Translations under genes and position numbers: made by a program
Source of the DNA: Adlercreutzia sp. ZJ473
GTDB lineage: Bacteria; Actinomycetota; Coriobacteriia; Coriobacteriales; Eggerthellaceae
Direction: 5' to 3'
NCBI RefSeq assembly: GCF_013185065.1
Contig: NZ_JAAVTO010000008.1
Span: forward strand, 1 to 64,000
DNA length: 64,000 nt
The notes under the pieces: generated by a model
Seen by the model: the letters and a program-made list of their open reading frames with translations, nothing else
What the model was told of the DNA's origin: nothing
Databases searched by the model: none
Shown: piece by piece, positions 34,866-43,049 of the stretch
Position numbering within the stretch: position 1 is the first letter of the stretch
Layout of the letters: every line of letters begins with the position of its first letter

Positions 34866-35861
34866 CTACTTCAGAGTTGCGTACATGACCGCCTTGATGG
34901 TGTGCATGCGGTTCTCAGCCTCGTCGAACACGCGCGACTGCTTGGACTCGAACACCTCGTCAGCCACCTCCATCTCGGTGACGCCGAACTGCTCGGCGAT
35001 CTCGGCGCCGATGGTGGTCTTGGTGTCATGGAACGACGGCAGGCAGTGCATGAAGATGGCGTCGTCGGAGGCCATGCCCATGACCTCGGCGGTCACGCGG
35101 TACGGCTCGAGCAGGCGGATGCGCTCGGCCCACAGCTCGGCGGGCTCGCCCATGGACACCCAGATGTCGGTGTAGATGACATGCGCGCCGGTGCAGGCTT
35201 CCTCCACGTCCTCGGTGAGGGTGATCGAGCCGCCCGTCTCCGCGGCGATCTCACGGCAGGTCTCCACGAGGTCGCTCTTCGGCATCTGCTCAGCCGGGCC
35301 GCAGGCCACGAAGTGCAGGCCGAGCTTCGCGCACACCACCATGAGGGAGTTGCCCACGTTGTTCTGGGCGTCGCCCATGAACACGAGCTTCAGGCCCTTG
35401 AGGCCCTGCGGGAAGTTCTCCTCCACCGTGAGCATGTCGGCGATCATCTGCGTGGGGTGGAAGTCCGTGGTGAGGCCGTTCCACACCGGGACGCCGGCGT
35501 TGGCGGCCAGCTCCTCCACGATGGACTGGTCGAAGCCGCGGTACTCGATGCCGTCGTACATGCGGCCGAGTACGCGGGCGGTGTCCTCGATGGACTCCTT
35601 CTTGCCCATCTGCGAGCTGCCCGGGTCGAGGTAGGTCACGCCCATGCCGAGGTCATAGCCGGCGACCTCGAAGGAGCAGCGGGTGCGCGTGGACGTCTTC
35701 TCGAACAGCAGCACGATGTTCTTGCCCTCAAGGTAGCGATGCGGCACGCCTGCGCGCTTCATGTCCTTGAAGTTCTTGGAGAGCTTGATGAGGTAGCGGA
35801 TCTCGTCAGGGGTGAAGTCAAGCAGCTTCAGGAAATGACGACCACTCAGATTAACAGGCAT
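34866..35861 (-). CDS. arcB: Ornithine carbamoyltransferase (catabolic role)
   Basis: In this pathway the enzyme works in the direction citrulline + phosphate to ornithine + carbamoyl phosphate. The 331-residue protein shows the carbamoyl-phosphate loop FEKTSTRTRCSFE near residue 53 and the HPTQMIADMLT motif near 135. The catalytic MHCLP segment is near 270. AAGGA precedes the ATG. The catabolic assignment comes from its position between arcA and arcC; the sequence alone does not exclude biosynthetic use (argF). Confidence 0.94.
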   Translation of the reverse strand: MPVNLSGRHFLKLLDFTPDEIRYLIKLSKNFKDMKRAGVPHRYLEGKNIVLLFEKTSTRTRCSFEVAGYDLGMGVTYLDPGSSQMGKKESIEDTARVLGRMYDGIEYRGFDQSIVEELAANAGVPVWNGLTTDFHPTQMIADMLTVEENFPQGLKGLKLVFMGDAQNNVGNSLMVVCAKLGLHFVACGPAEQMPKSDLVETCREIAAETGGSITLTEDVEEACTGAHVIYTDIWVSMGEPAELWAERIRLLEPYRVTAEVMGMASDDAIFMHCLPSFHDTKTTIGAEIAEQFGVTEMEVADEVFESKQSRVFDEAENRMHTIKAVMYATLK

Positions 35862-35899
35862 GTTGGTTCCTTTCGGTAGAACATGGAAAAAGCGAGGGA

Positions 35900-35935
35900 G
35901 TGCCGGCCGCTGGCGGGGAGACCAGCAGCCGGCAC
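35900..35935 (-). promoter_or_regulatory. Strong hairpin in the arcA-arcB gap
   Basis: GTGCCGGC pairs with GCCGGCAC and an inner GCTGG/CCAGC adds length, in an 83-base gap. Without a T tract it may be an RNA-stability or processing element that sets the ratio of arcA to arcB. Confidence 0.5.
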
Positions 35936-35944
35936 AGGGGAAGG

Positions 35945-37165
35945 TTACTCGTCTTCACGCCACAGCGGCATGGACATGCAGCGCGGGCCGCCACGACCGC
36001 GGGAAAGTTCGGCAGACGGCACCTGGATGGTGCGGATGCCCTTCTCCTCGAGCAGGGCGTTGGTGACGTCGTTGCGGTCGTAGACCACCACGGTGCCGGG
36101 GCGCACGCACAGCGTGTTCGAGCCGTCGTTCCACTGCTCGCGCTCGGCCGCGATGCGGTCGCCGCCGCCGCACGGGATGAGCTCGACGGGACGCCCGACG
36201 TACTCCTCGAGGATGCTCTCGAGCGTGCCGTTCATCTCCTTCACCTTGATGCCGCCCTGGCCGTCGGACTTGATCTCGAACACCGTGAGCGGGCCGAGGA
36301 TGCCGGGGTGCACGGTGAACTTGTCGTAGTCGATCTGCGTGAACACCGTGTCGAGGTGCATGAAGGCGCGGGAGTTCGGGATGTTGAACGCCAGAATGGT
36401 GTCGATGGGAGAGTCGGACTCGAAGATGTTCTTCGCGATGCCGTCGATGGCGTCCGGCTCGGTGCGCTGGGAGATGCCGATGGCGAGCACGTGCTCGTTG
36501 ATGTTCAGGATGTCGCCGCCCTCGATGTGGAACGTGTTGTAGCGGCTGTAGTACTGCGGCACGCCCTGCAGGTCAGGATGGTACTTGAAGACGTACTCGC
36601 CGTAGATGGTCTCGCGGTTGCGGGTGACCGAGTACATGCGGTTGATGGACACGCCGTTGCCGATCATGGCGAACGGGTCGCGCGTGAAGTACAGGTTCGG
36701 CATGGGCGCCACGACCATCTTGGAAGCCTCGCTCACCAGGTCAACCAGCGAGTTGGACTTGTCGGTGTGAAGCTCGGTGAGGTTGATGCCCTCCATGGTC
36801 TTCAGGACGAGGTCCTTGTTGGCGGGGTAGTTGTCGTTCAGGTAGTCGAAGATGATCTTCTGGTAGCGAGAGGTGCGGATGCCGGCCTCCTCGATGAACT
36901 GCTTGAGGAACTTCTCGCGCAGCTCAGGGTACAGGTCGAGCACCTCAGCCATCAGGTCCTCGAGGTAGACGACCTCGACGCCCTCGTCGCGCAGGGCCTG
37001 CGCGAACGCGTCATGCTCGGCCTGGGCGACCTGCAAGAAGGGGATGTCGTCGAAGAGCAGCTCTTCGAGGGTGTTCGGGGTAAGGTTCAGGAGCTCCTTG
37101 CCCGGACGGTGCAGCAGAACTTTCTTCAGGGGCATGATCTCGCTTCTAACGTTCACACCAGCCAT
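35945..37165 (-). CDS. arcA: Arginine deiminase
   Basis: Arginine is hydrolysed to citrulline and ammonia, the first step of the pathway. The 406-residue protein has the guanidino-binding motifs FTRDPFAMIGNG near residue 160 and FHIEGGDILNI near 210. HLDTVFTQID follows, and the catalytic Cys sits in GGPRCMSMPL at the C-terminus. ACAGGAGGA precedes the ATG at 37165. It is the first gene of the arc cluster and is divergent from its probable regulator. Confidence 0.97.
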   Translation of the reverse strand: MAGVNVRSEIMPLKKVLLHRPGKELLNLTPNTLEELLFDDIPFLQVAQAEHDAFAQALRDEGVEVVYLEDLMAEVLDLYPELREKFLKQFIEEAGIRTSRYQKIIFDYLNDNYPANKDLVLKTMEGINLTELHTDKSNSLVDLVSEASKMVVAPMPNLYFTRDPFAMIGNGVSINRMYSVTRNRETIYGEYVFKYHPDLQGVPQYYSRYNTFHIEGGDILNINEHVLAIGISQRTEPDAIDGIAKNIFESDSPIDTILAFNIPNSRAFMHLDTVFTQIDYDKFTVHPGILGPLTVFEIKSDGQGGIKVKEMNGTLESILEEYVGRPVELIPCGGGDRIAAEREQWNDGSNTLCVRPGTVVVYDRNDVTNALLEEKGIRTIQVPSAELSRGRGGPRCMSMPLWREDE

Positions 37166-37532
37166 GAGAATCCTCCTGTTCGTGTGTCTGAATGATTGCC
37201 TTCGCCAAAGCGCAAGGCTTCGCGCATCCGTTCGCACGCTTTGGTGCTACAAACGTCTCACGGAGCGCACAGAAAAGCAACGGAAGTTGCTGTTTGTTAA
37301 GAGGACGGAAATGAACTCGGCACCTGCAGGTTGCCGGGCCGTCATCCAGCGATTTCTCGGTGCTTCCCTTCCTGCGGCCCTTCGGCCGCTCGGCCTTCAC
37401 TTGCACCTCAGCTGATTGCATACCTGTATTCTACGCACCTTGCGACCCAAAATATATGTCAATCGTAGCCATATATGACATGATTTTTGGTGTATGGTAG
37501 CCATATGGATTCTGGACGAAGGAGCGAGCGCG
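37166..37532. promoter_or_regulatory. Divergent arcA/regulator control region
   Basis: This 367-base gap is GC-rich near arcA and AT-rich near the regulator. GTAGCCATAT occurs twice in direct orientation (37465-37474 and 37497-37506), 32 bp or about three helical turns apart. The first overlaps an ATGTCA...TGACAT inverted repeat (about 37455-37482). These are candidate binding sites for the PucR-type regulator. TAGAAT (37433-37428, minus) is a possible arcA -10 box. Confidence 0.5.
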
Positions 37533-39104
37533 ATGCAGTTTCCCCTCGACGTGATCACCGGGTACTTCGACGAGAACGACATGCGCGTGACCAAGCACCC
37601 CCGGCACCCCAAGGACCTCTTCTCGTGGGTGTCGGCCTTCTGCGACGACGACGCGCCGGGCATAGGCGTGGCGGGTATCGAGGGGAAGCCCGTCTACGTG
37701 GTGGAGTCCCGCGGCACGCTGCCTGAGAACGCGTGCTGCGTCATCGTGTCGAAGCCGGGCGAGAGCATATCCTCCTCCCCCGCCGGGGCGCGGGCTGACG
37801 ACATCTGCGTCGAGTCCGCCCTCGAGCCCGCCGTCATCGCCGACCGCATCCAGCGCTACCTCATGGGCATCATCCAGTGGAACGACGTGATGGGCGACAT
37901 GATCGAGAGCGAGTGCATCTGCCAGGACCTGCTGAAGGCGTCCGAGCCGGTACTCAAGAGCTACGTGGGGCTTTCGGACTCCACGTACTCCTACATCGCG
38001 CACACGCCCAACATCGCCCCCATCGACGACACGAGCCGCTACTTCATCGAGAACAAGTTCTACAGCTCCGACGCCCTGAGCAAGGCGCGCGAGAAGGGGC
38101 TGGTGCGCACGTGGGCGCACCAGGACTGGACGACCGTCCACAACGAGCCCAACGAGATCACCTCGCACCCCTCCATCGAGCGCGTGTTCCGCCTGAACGA
38201 CGCCTACGCCGCGCACCTGGTGATGGTGTCGGAGAAGCCGATCAGCACCGCGCAGGTGTTCCTGTTCAACCTGCTGGCGAAGCGCGTGGAGATGTGCCTC
38301 ACGCACCACTGGCGGCTCGAGAACCCGCTCGAGCAGCGCTACACCTACTTCCTGAAGGAGCTCCTCACCGGCAACACCTACGACGGCTCCTACCTGGAGG
38401 AGCGCGCGCTCCTCCACGGGCTGCCGCTGACGGGCCTGTTCGAGATGTGCCTGATCGACAACACGTGGCGCGCCGGCTCGGCCAGCTACTTCGCGAAGAA
38501 GGTGCTCGAGACCGACCCCAACTGCAAGGTGGCGTTCGAGGGCTCGCGCGTGGTGGTGCTTCTGTGCACGCCCGAGCCGCGGCGCGGGCGCATCGCCGGC
38601 ATGGAGGAGCGCCTGTTCGAGCTGGCGGGGCAGATGCGCCTGGAGGTGGGCGTGTCGGACCGCTACGAGCACATCGACCAGAGCGCGCTCGCGCTCGAGA
38701 AGGCGCGCATCGCGCTCAAGTACGGACACCGCCGCTCGCGCCGCTACACGACGTTCGACCAGGGGCTCACCGCCGAGGGGGTGTTCCGCTTCCGCCGCTA
38801 CTTCCCCTACTTCGTCACCGACCCGTTCAGCCGCAGCGAGAAGTTCGTCGCCAAGCTCCTCTCCTCGCCCAACCCGCTGTCGATGCTGCGCGAGGCCGAC
38901 CGCGAGCGCGGCACGAGCGACTTCGAGATCCTGCGCACGTATCTGTACTGCGAGGGATCCATCAAGAAGGTGTGCGACATCATGCACATGCACCGCAACA
39001 CGGTGAGCTACCGCCTCGACAAGATCCGCGACGCCATCGCCACCGACCTGGAGGACCCCGACATGCGCATGTACCTGCGCACGCTCTACCTCCTGAACGA
39101 GTGA
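37533..39104 (+). CDS. PucR-type (HTH_30) transcriptional regulator of the arc cluster
   Basis: The 523-residue protein has an N-terminal sensory part without a recognised domain. The C-terminal PucR helix-turn-helix is at about residues 462-512 (LRTYLYCEGSIKKVCDIMHMHRNTVSYRLDKI). A GGDEF-like/CdaR-type middle precedes the HTH, around the VGVSDRYEHIDQSALALEKARIAL segment. AAGGAG precedes the ATG at 37533. Divergent placement from arcA suggests it controls arginine catabolism; activator or repressor is unknown. Confidence 0.85.
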   Translation: MQFPLDVITGYFDENDMRVTKHPRHPKDLFSWVSAFCDDDAPGIGVAGIEGKPVYVVESRGTLPENACCVIVSKPGESISSSPAGARADDICVESALEPAVIADRIQRYLMGIIQWNDVMGDMIESECICQDLLKASEPVLKSYVGLSDSTYSYIAHTPNIAPIDDTSRYFIENKFYSSDALSKAREKGLVRTWAHQDWTTVHNEPNEITSHPSIERVFRLNDAYAAHLVMVSEKPISTAQVFLFNLLAKRVEMCLTHHWRLENPLEQRYTYFLKELLTGNTYDGSYLEERALLHGLPLTGLFEMCLIDNTWRAGSASYFAKKVLETDPNCKVAFEGSRVVVLLCTPEPRRGRIAGMEERLFELAGQMRLEVGVSDRYEHIDQSALALEKARIALKYGHRRSRRYTTFDQGLTAEGVFRFRRYFPYFVTDPFSRSEKFVAKLLSSPNPLSMLREADRERGTSDFEILRTYLYCEGSIKKVCDIMHMHRNTVSYRLDKIRDAIATDLEDPDMRMYLRTLYLLNE

Positions 39105-39225
39105 TGCCGACGAGAACGAAGGCGCGGGGCGGACGGGAACGGGAGCAGGACATAACCCTTCGCTGCGACCATCTGGGACTACGGGGGCGCAGCCCGTTAT
39201 CCCTCCTCGTCTCTTGCTGCTCCCG

Positions 39226-39507
39226 TCAAGCGAGTGCGATCAGCTCATTGTCGATTGCGCGACGAACGAACTCCGACCGACTGACTCCCGCCTCCCGTGC
39301 CATACGGTTGACGGCCTGGAGACGGGATCTCGGGATCTTGAGAGAGATGGTGTCCATCGGCTCCTGCTCGAGCGGACGCCCTGCCATCACCCTGCTCGTG
39401 TCGTAATCGCTCAAATCGCCAGCCTCTACCTTGGCGACGATTTCCTCTACCTCGCCCATCGTTAGCCCAAGTTCGCTGCAAATCTGCTCGTCATTCATCG
39501 TTGTCAT
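39226..39507 (-). CDS. Ribbon-helix-helix antitoxin
   Basis: The 93-residue protein has a C-terminal RHH/CopG-like domain (MDTISLKIPRSRLQAVNRMAREAGVSRSEFVRRAIDNELI) and a short acidic N-terminus. Its ATG overlaps the toxin stop (ATGA), with GGGAGGGG upstream. The toxin-first order and C-terminal DNA-binding domain recall BrnTA. Confidence 0.78.
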   Translation of the reverse strand: MTTMNDEQICSELGLTMGEVEEIVAKVEAGDLSDYDTSRVMAGRPLEQEPMDTISLKIPRSRLQAVNRMAREAGVSRSEFVRRAIDNELIALA

Positions 39508-39782
39508 CGTTTTCCCCTCCCAAGGCCAAGCTCCCTCTTGATGCTTTCTCGCGGAGGTGTCTGTCCGTGTATGACGACCCATATGCCTCCGCTTTTCCTG
39601 ACTACTACCAGCTCGACCAAGCGTCCCTTGCTGTCCGCCCCGATGGCGACGTACCTGTCGGGATCACCCGTAAAGGCAGGCATGCACTTGATGCAGTTAT
39701 TCCAAGCATCCGCTGCGTCCTGCTTGCTCACGTCTGGATGACGCTCTGGGACCCTATCAAGGACTATCACTCGCTCCAACAT
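39504..39782 (-). CDS. BrnT-like toxin, putative
   Basis: The 92-residue protein from MLERVIVLD has a C-terminal half of strands resembling BrnT/RelE-fold toxins (RYVAIGADSKGRLVELVVVRKSGGIWVVIHGQTPPRESIKRELGL). I take the ATG at 39782. A longer frame from a GTG at 39818 would begin inside the operator palindrome. The toxin function is inferred from gene order and strand pattern. Confidence 0.65.
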   Translation of the reverse strand: MLERVIVLDRVPERHPDVSKQDAADAWNNCIKCMPAFTGDPDRYVAIGADSKGRLVELVVVRKSGGIWVVIHGQTPPRESIKRELGLGRGKR

Positions 39783-39797
39783 ACCCTCATTCTCGTT

Positions 39798-39826
39798 GAT
39801 ACGATTTGGTATCACCAAATTGTATC
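39798..39826 (-). promoter_or_regulatory. 29-bp operator palindrome of the BrnT-like cassette
   Basis: GATACGATTTGGT and ACCAAATTGTATC are arms with 12 of 13 matching positions around ATC, placed 16 bp upstream of the toxin ATG. TACAAT (39824-39819, minus) within it can serve as the -10 box, so a bound antitoxin would block transcription. Confidence 0.65.
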
Positions 39827-40012
39827 ATTTTCGTTTATACCCCTTCATGCTCATACGCAAAAACGCCCCGTTATGTTGAGGCTGGGGAACAAAGGGGACA
39901 TGGCCTGTTGTCCTCCAGCGCGCTGCGTCGAAAGCAGGCGAAGGACAGCTATCTACGCCCCCGTTGCCCTCCATGTCCCCCGCGCCGTTCTTCTCTTCGC
40001 TGCAAAACGCAA

Positions 40013-40043
40013 GCAGGCCAGCAGCAAAAAGCCACTGGCCTGC
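40013..40043 (-). terminator. Hairpin after tRNA-Arg
   Basis: GCAGGCCAG pairs with CTGGCCTGC across a 13-base loop, 9 bases beyond the tRNA 3' end. The stem is the same as that after tRNA-Pro (42260-42293). Confidence 0.6.
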
Positions 40044-40051
40044 GAATACTC

Positions 40052-40127
<76 letters not shown>

Positions 40128-40298
40128 AGATGACGGCGTTGCCGCCGCCAACGTATTATAGAGCAACCGTCGGCTTACAAGATAGTAAGGAATTCGTTCT
40201 TTCGGCGCAAAGGGGCGCCCGCATGTCCGATAATGCTGAGGGAGGAGCATAGGAATGCAGTTGAGCGGGCGCGCGGCGCCCGGGAAACGGAGCCCGTC

Positions 40299-40541
40299 AT
40301 GGCTTATCTCGAGAACCACCAGCTGTACTACAAGAAGTCCTGCCCCTTCTGCGTGAAGGTCCTCCGCTTCATGGAGGACAACAAGATCACGCTCGACCTG
40401 CGCAACACCCTCGAGCCCGGCATCCAAGACGACCTCGTGCGCATAGGCGGCAAGAAGCAGGTGCCGTGCCTGGTGATCGACGGCAAGGCGCTCTACGAGT
40501 CCGACGACATCATCGCGTACCTGCGCACGCACGTCGGCTAG
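40299..40541 (+). CDS. Glutaredoxin-like thioredoxin-fold protein
   Basis: The 80-residue protein has the redox motif CPFC near residue 15 in LYYKKSCPFCVKVLRFMED. A cis-Pro segment follows (KKQVPCLVIDGKALYESDDIIAYL), which is the pattern of glutaredoxin / GST N-terminal folds. The start follows ACGGAGC. The substrate and reductant are unknown. It is monocistronic. Confidence 0.88.
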   Translation: MAYLENHQLYYKKSCPFCVKVLRFMEDNKITLDLRNTLEPGIQDDLVRIGGKKQVPCLVIDGKALYESDDIIAYLRTHVG

Positions 40542-40594
40542 GACGCGCCAGCTGCCAAGAGCAGCCCCCAGCTCAGCGCCAGCCTCCGACCAGC

Positions 40595-40626
40595 AAAAAA
40601 CGCGGCGCCCCGTCCGGGACGCCGCG
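40595..40626 (-). terminator. Terminator of the M23 peptidase gene
   Basis: CGCGGCG and CGCCGCG form the stem with an inner CCCG/CGGG, followed on the minus strand by a T6 run. It may also stop plus-strand transcription of the glutaredoxin-like gene. Confidence 0.75.
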
Positions 40627-40694
40627 CCTGTCAGCCATAAGTCGCCGGCGACAGAGCTTGCCAGGCGGCCTGCGCCAGCTAGAACCGCGCCAGG

Positions 40695-41876
40695 CTAGAA
40701 GTAGTTGTGCGGGTTCACCGCCACGCCGTTGACCTCAACCTGGAAGTGCAGGTGCGCGCCGAACGACTGGCCCGTGTTGCCCACCAGCCCGATGTTCTGC
40801 CCGCGCGAGACGGTCTGCCCCGGCGACACGAACACGGCGCTCGAGTGCATGTACTTGGTCACCATGCCGTTGCCGTGCGCGATCACCACCCAGTTGCCCG
40901 CGCCGCCGTTGTAGCCGCCGTCGTTGGTGGCGTAGATCACGGTGCCGCTCTCGGCCGCGTAGTAGGGCGTGCCCTCGGGCGCGGCCATGTCGGTGCCCTT
41001 GTGGAACGAGTTGTCGAAGGCACGCCAGCCGTACCCGCTCGACGTGCTCGCCGCCGGGCACGGGTTGGACAAGGTGCCCGACCCCACGACCACCGACGAG
41101 CCCGCTGACGCGCCCGCGAAGCTGTTGGAACCCGAGCCGCCCGAGTTGGCCGCGCTCATCTGCGCTTGGCGGGCCGCCTCAGCCGCTGCCGCCGCCTCGG
41201 CCGCCTGGCGCGCCGCCTCAGCCTGAAGCTCGATCTGGGCCTGCATCTCAGCCACCTCGGCCGTGATGCTGTCGGCCTCGACCTTCAACGCAGCCTGCGT
41301 GCTCGCGATCTCGTTCTTCAAGTCGAGCGACTTCTGCATCTGCTCGGAGGCGATGCGCTCCTGCTCGGCGTACTCGGCGTGCGCGGCCTCAGCTTCGGCG
41401 CGCACGTCCTTGGTCTCCTGCACGAGCGCCGCGTCCTGGCTCGTGATGCGCTCGATCATGTCCCAGCTGGTGAGGAACTCCTCGAAGGAGGAGGCGCCGA
41501 GGAGCACGTCGAGGAGCGAGGAACTCCCGCCCGTCTTGTACATGCTGTTGGCGCGGTCGCCCAGGCGCTCCTGCAGCTCGGCGATGCGCGCCTCGGCGGC
41601 GTCGATGCGCGCCTGCGCCTCGTCCATGGCCTCCACCGCCTCGTCGTGGGCGACGACGGCGTTCTCGTAGTCGACGTTGGCCTGGTTGAGCTCGGTTTGC
41701 AGCGCGTCGATGCGCACGAACAGCGCGTCGGCCTCAGCTTGCAGCGCGTCACGCTCGGCCTCGCTCACCGCGAAGGCCGATGACGCGGGAACGCACGCCA
41801 GCGACAGGCTGGCAGCTACCACGCAGAGCCCGATTCGCCTGAAGACGGGGGTGCGTCGTGTGTTTTCGTGGGTCAT
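40695..41876 (-). CDS. Secreted M23-family peptidoglycan hydrolase with coiled coil
   Basis: The 393-residue protein has a signal peptide (residues 1-37, hydrophobic core CVVAASLSLACVPASSAFA). A long coiled coil lies at about 40-240, and a Gly/Ser linker precedes a C-terminal M23 LytM domain. Zinc ligands are visible in SFHKGTDMAAPEG and FGAHLHFQVE. The layout is that of EnvC/RipC-type cell-separation factors. The DNA for the coiled coil is Ala/Glu-rich. The start is set at the second ATG (41876) after CAGGTG. Confidence 0.88.
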   Translation of the reverse strand: MTHENTRRTPVFRRIGLCVVAASLSLACVPASSAFAVSEAERDALQAEADALFVRIDALQTELNQANVDYENAVVAHDEAVEAMDEAQARIDAAEARIAELQERLGDRANSMYKTGGSSSLLDVLLGASSFEEFLTSWDMIERITSQDAALVQETKDVRAEAEAAHAEYAEQERIASEQMQKSLDLKNEIASTQAALKVEADSITAEVAEMQAQIELQAEAARQAAEAAAAAEAARQAQMSAANSGGSGSNSFAGASAGSSVVVGSGTLSNPCPAASTSSGYGWRAFDNSFHKGTDMAAPEGTPYYAAESGTVIYATNDGGYNGGAGNWVVIAHGNGMVTKYMHSSAVFVSPGQTVSRGQNIGLVGNTGQSFGAHLHFQVEVNGVAVNPHNYF

Positions 41877-42001
41877 ATGCACCTGCTCTCTCGTTACGGT
41901 TTCGCAACGCAGCCCATCATAGCAGCAACCTCACGACCACACATCGATTAAACCGAAGCCCCATAACGCCAGATGAGAGATAAGGAAGGAGAAGGAGAAG
42001 A

Positions 42002-42075
42002 TGGAGCGGGCGACGGGAATCGAACCCGCGTCAGGAGCTTGGAAGGCTCCGGTTCTACCATTGAACTACGCCCGC
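42002..42075 (-). tRNA. tRNA-Gly (anticodon TCC)
   Basis: The acceptor GCGGGCG pairs with CGCCCGC, the loop CTTCCAA gives anticodon TCC, and CCA is encoded. Confidence 0.95.
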
Positions 42076-42259
42076 AATCTGAGGACGGATTATAACCCAA
42101 GATCCCGGAAAGCCAAAACGAGACGGCGAATAATTCCACTGAGCGGCCAAATCGCCCGCAGTTCTTGAAGAACACGCGGTTCCTGCAAGCCAGCGCATAG
42201 CAGGGCGGAGATGATTCACACGCCAGCATGCCGCAGCCTGGCAACTCCGGGAAGCAGAA

Positions 42260-42293
42260 GCAGGCCAGAAGCTGAGATGCGCTTCTGGCCTGC
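42260..42293 (-). terminator. Hairpin after tRNA-Pro
   Basis: A perfect 12-bp stem (GCAGGCCAGAAG/CTTCTGGCCTGC) with a 10-base loop, 9 bases beyond the tRNA 3' end. Confidence 0.7.
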
Positions 42294-42301
42294 GAGTTTA
42301 C

Positions 42302-42378
42302 TGGTCGGGATGACAGGATTCGAACCTGCGGCATCCTGCTCCCAAAGCAGGCGCGCTACCAGACTGCGCCACATCCCG
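42302..42378 (-). tRNA. tRNA-Pro (anticodon TGG)
   Basis: The acceptor CGGGATG pairs with CATCCCG, the loop TTTGGGA gives anticodon TGG, and CCA is encoded. Confidence 0.95.
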
Positions 42379-42411
42379 ATTGCTTGGCAGCGAAGGTGAT
42401 TATAGCAGAAC

Positions 42412-43008
42412 TTACGCCAGCTGAGACTTCAGCTCGCGCAGCGCGTTGCCGCGGTGCGAGATGGCGTTCTTCTGCTCCTGGCTCACCTCGGCCAGCGTGA
42501 GGGCGCCCGCGAACTCGTCGGGGAAGAACAGCGGGTCGTAGCCGAAGCCCTCGCTGCCGCGCTCCTCGTACCCGATCCGGCCCTCGATGGTGCCGCGCGC
42601 CACGCGCTCGGTGCCGTCGTCGTCGACGAACACGAGCGTGCACGCGAAGCGCGCCGTGCGCTCCTCGTCCGCCACGCCGTCGAGCTCGCGCAGAAGCTTC
42701 GCGTTGTTGGCCGCGTCGTTTCCGTCCTCGCCCGCATAGCGCGAGGAGTACACCCCCGGCGCGCCGCCGAGCGCGTCAACCTCGAGCCCCGAGTCGTCCG
42801 CGAGCGCCGCCACCGCGCCGCCGCATGCCTCGCGCGCCGCGCGCGCCTTGATGCGCGCGTTGCCCTCGAACGTGTCCGCGTCCTCAACAGGATCGGACTC
42901 GACGCCCATCTCGCGCAGGGTCTTGAACTCCCAGCCCTCGAAGTCGAGCGCCGTGGTGATCTCGGCGACCTTGTGGGCGTTGTTCGTGGCTATGACGACC
43001 GTCTTCAT
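42412..43008 (-). CDS. rdgB: XTP/dITP diphosphatase (RdgB/HAM1)
   Basis: The enzyme hydrolyses non-canonical purine triphosphates to monophosphates, keeping inosine and xanthosine out of DNA and RNA. The 198-residue protein has the N-terminal VVIATNNAHKVAEI, the central ADDSGLEVDALGGAPGVYSSRYAGE, and the SEGFGYDPLFF motif with SHRGNAL near the end. All are typical of the family. AAGGAGCC precedes the ATG. It follows murI by 41 bases, a common pairing. Confidence 0.96.
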   Translation of the reverse strand: MKTVVIATNNAHKVAEITTALDFEGWEFKTLREMGVESDPVEDADTFEGNARIKARAAREACGGAVAALADDSGLEVDALGGAPGVYSSRYAGEDGNDAANNAKLLRELDGVADEERTARFACTLVFVDDDGTERVARGTIEGRIGYEERGSEGFGYDPLFFPDEFAGALTLAEVSQEQKNAISHRGNALRELKSQLA

Positions 43009-43049
43009 GGATGGCTCCTTCTTCGCTTCCCGCGCCGGCGGCGCGGCCC

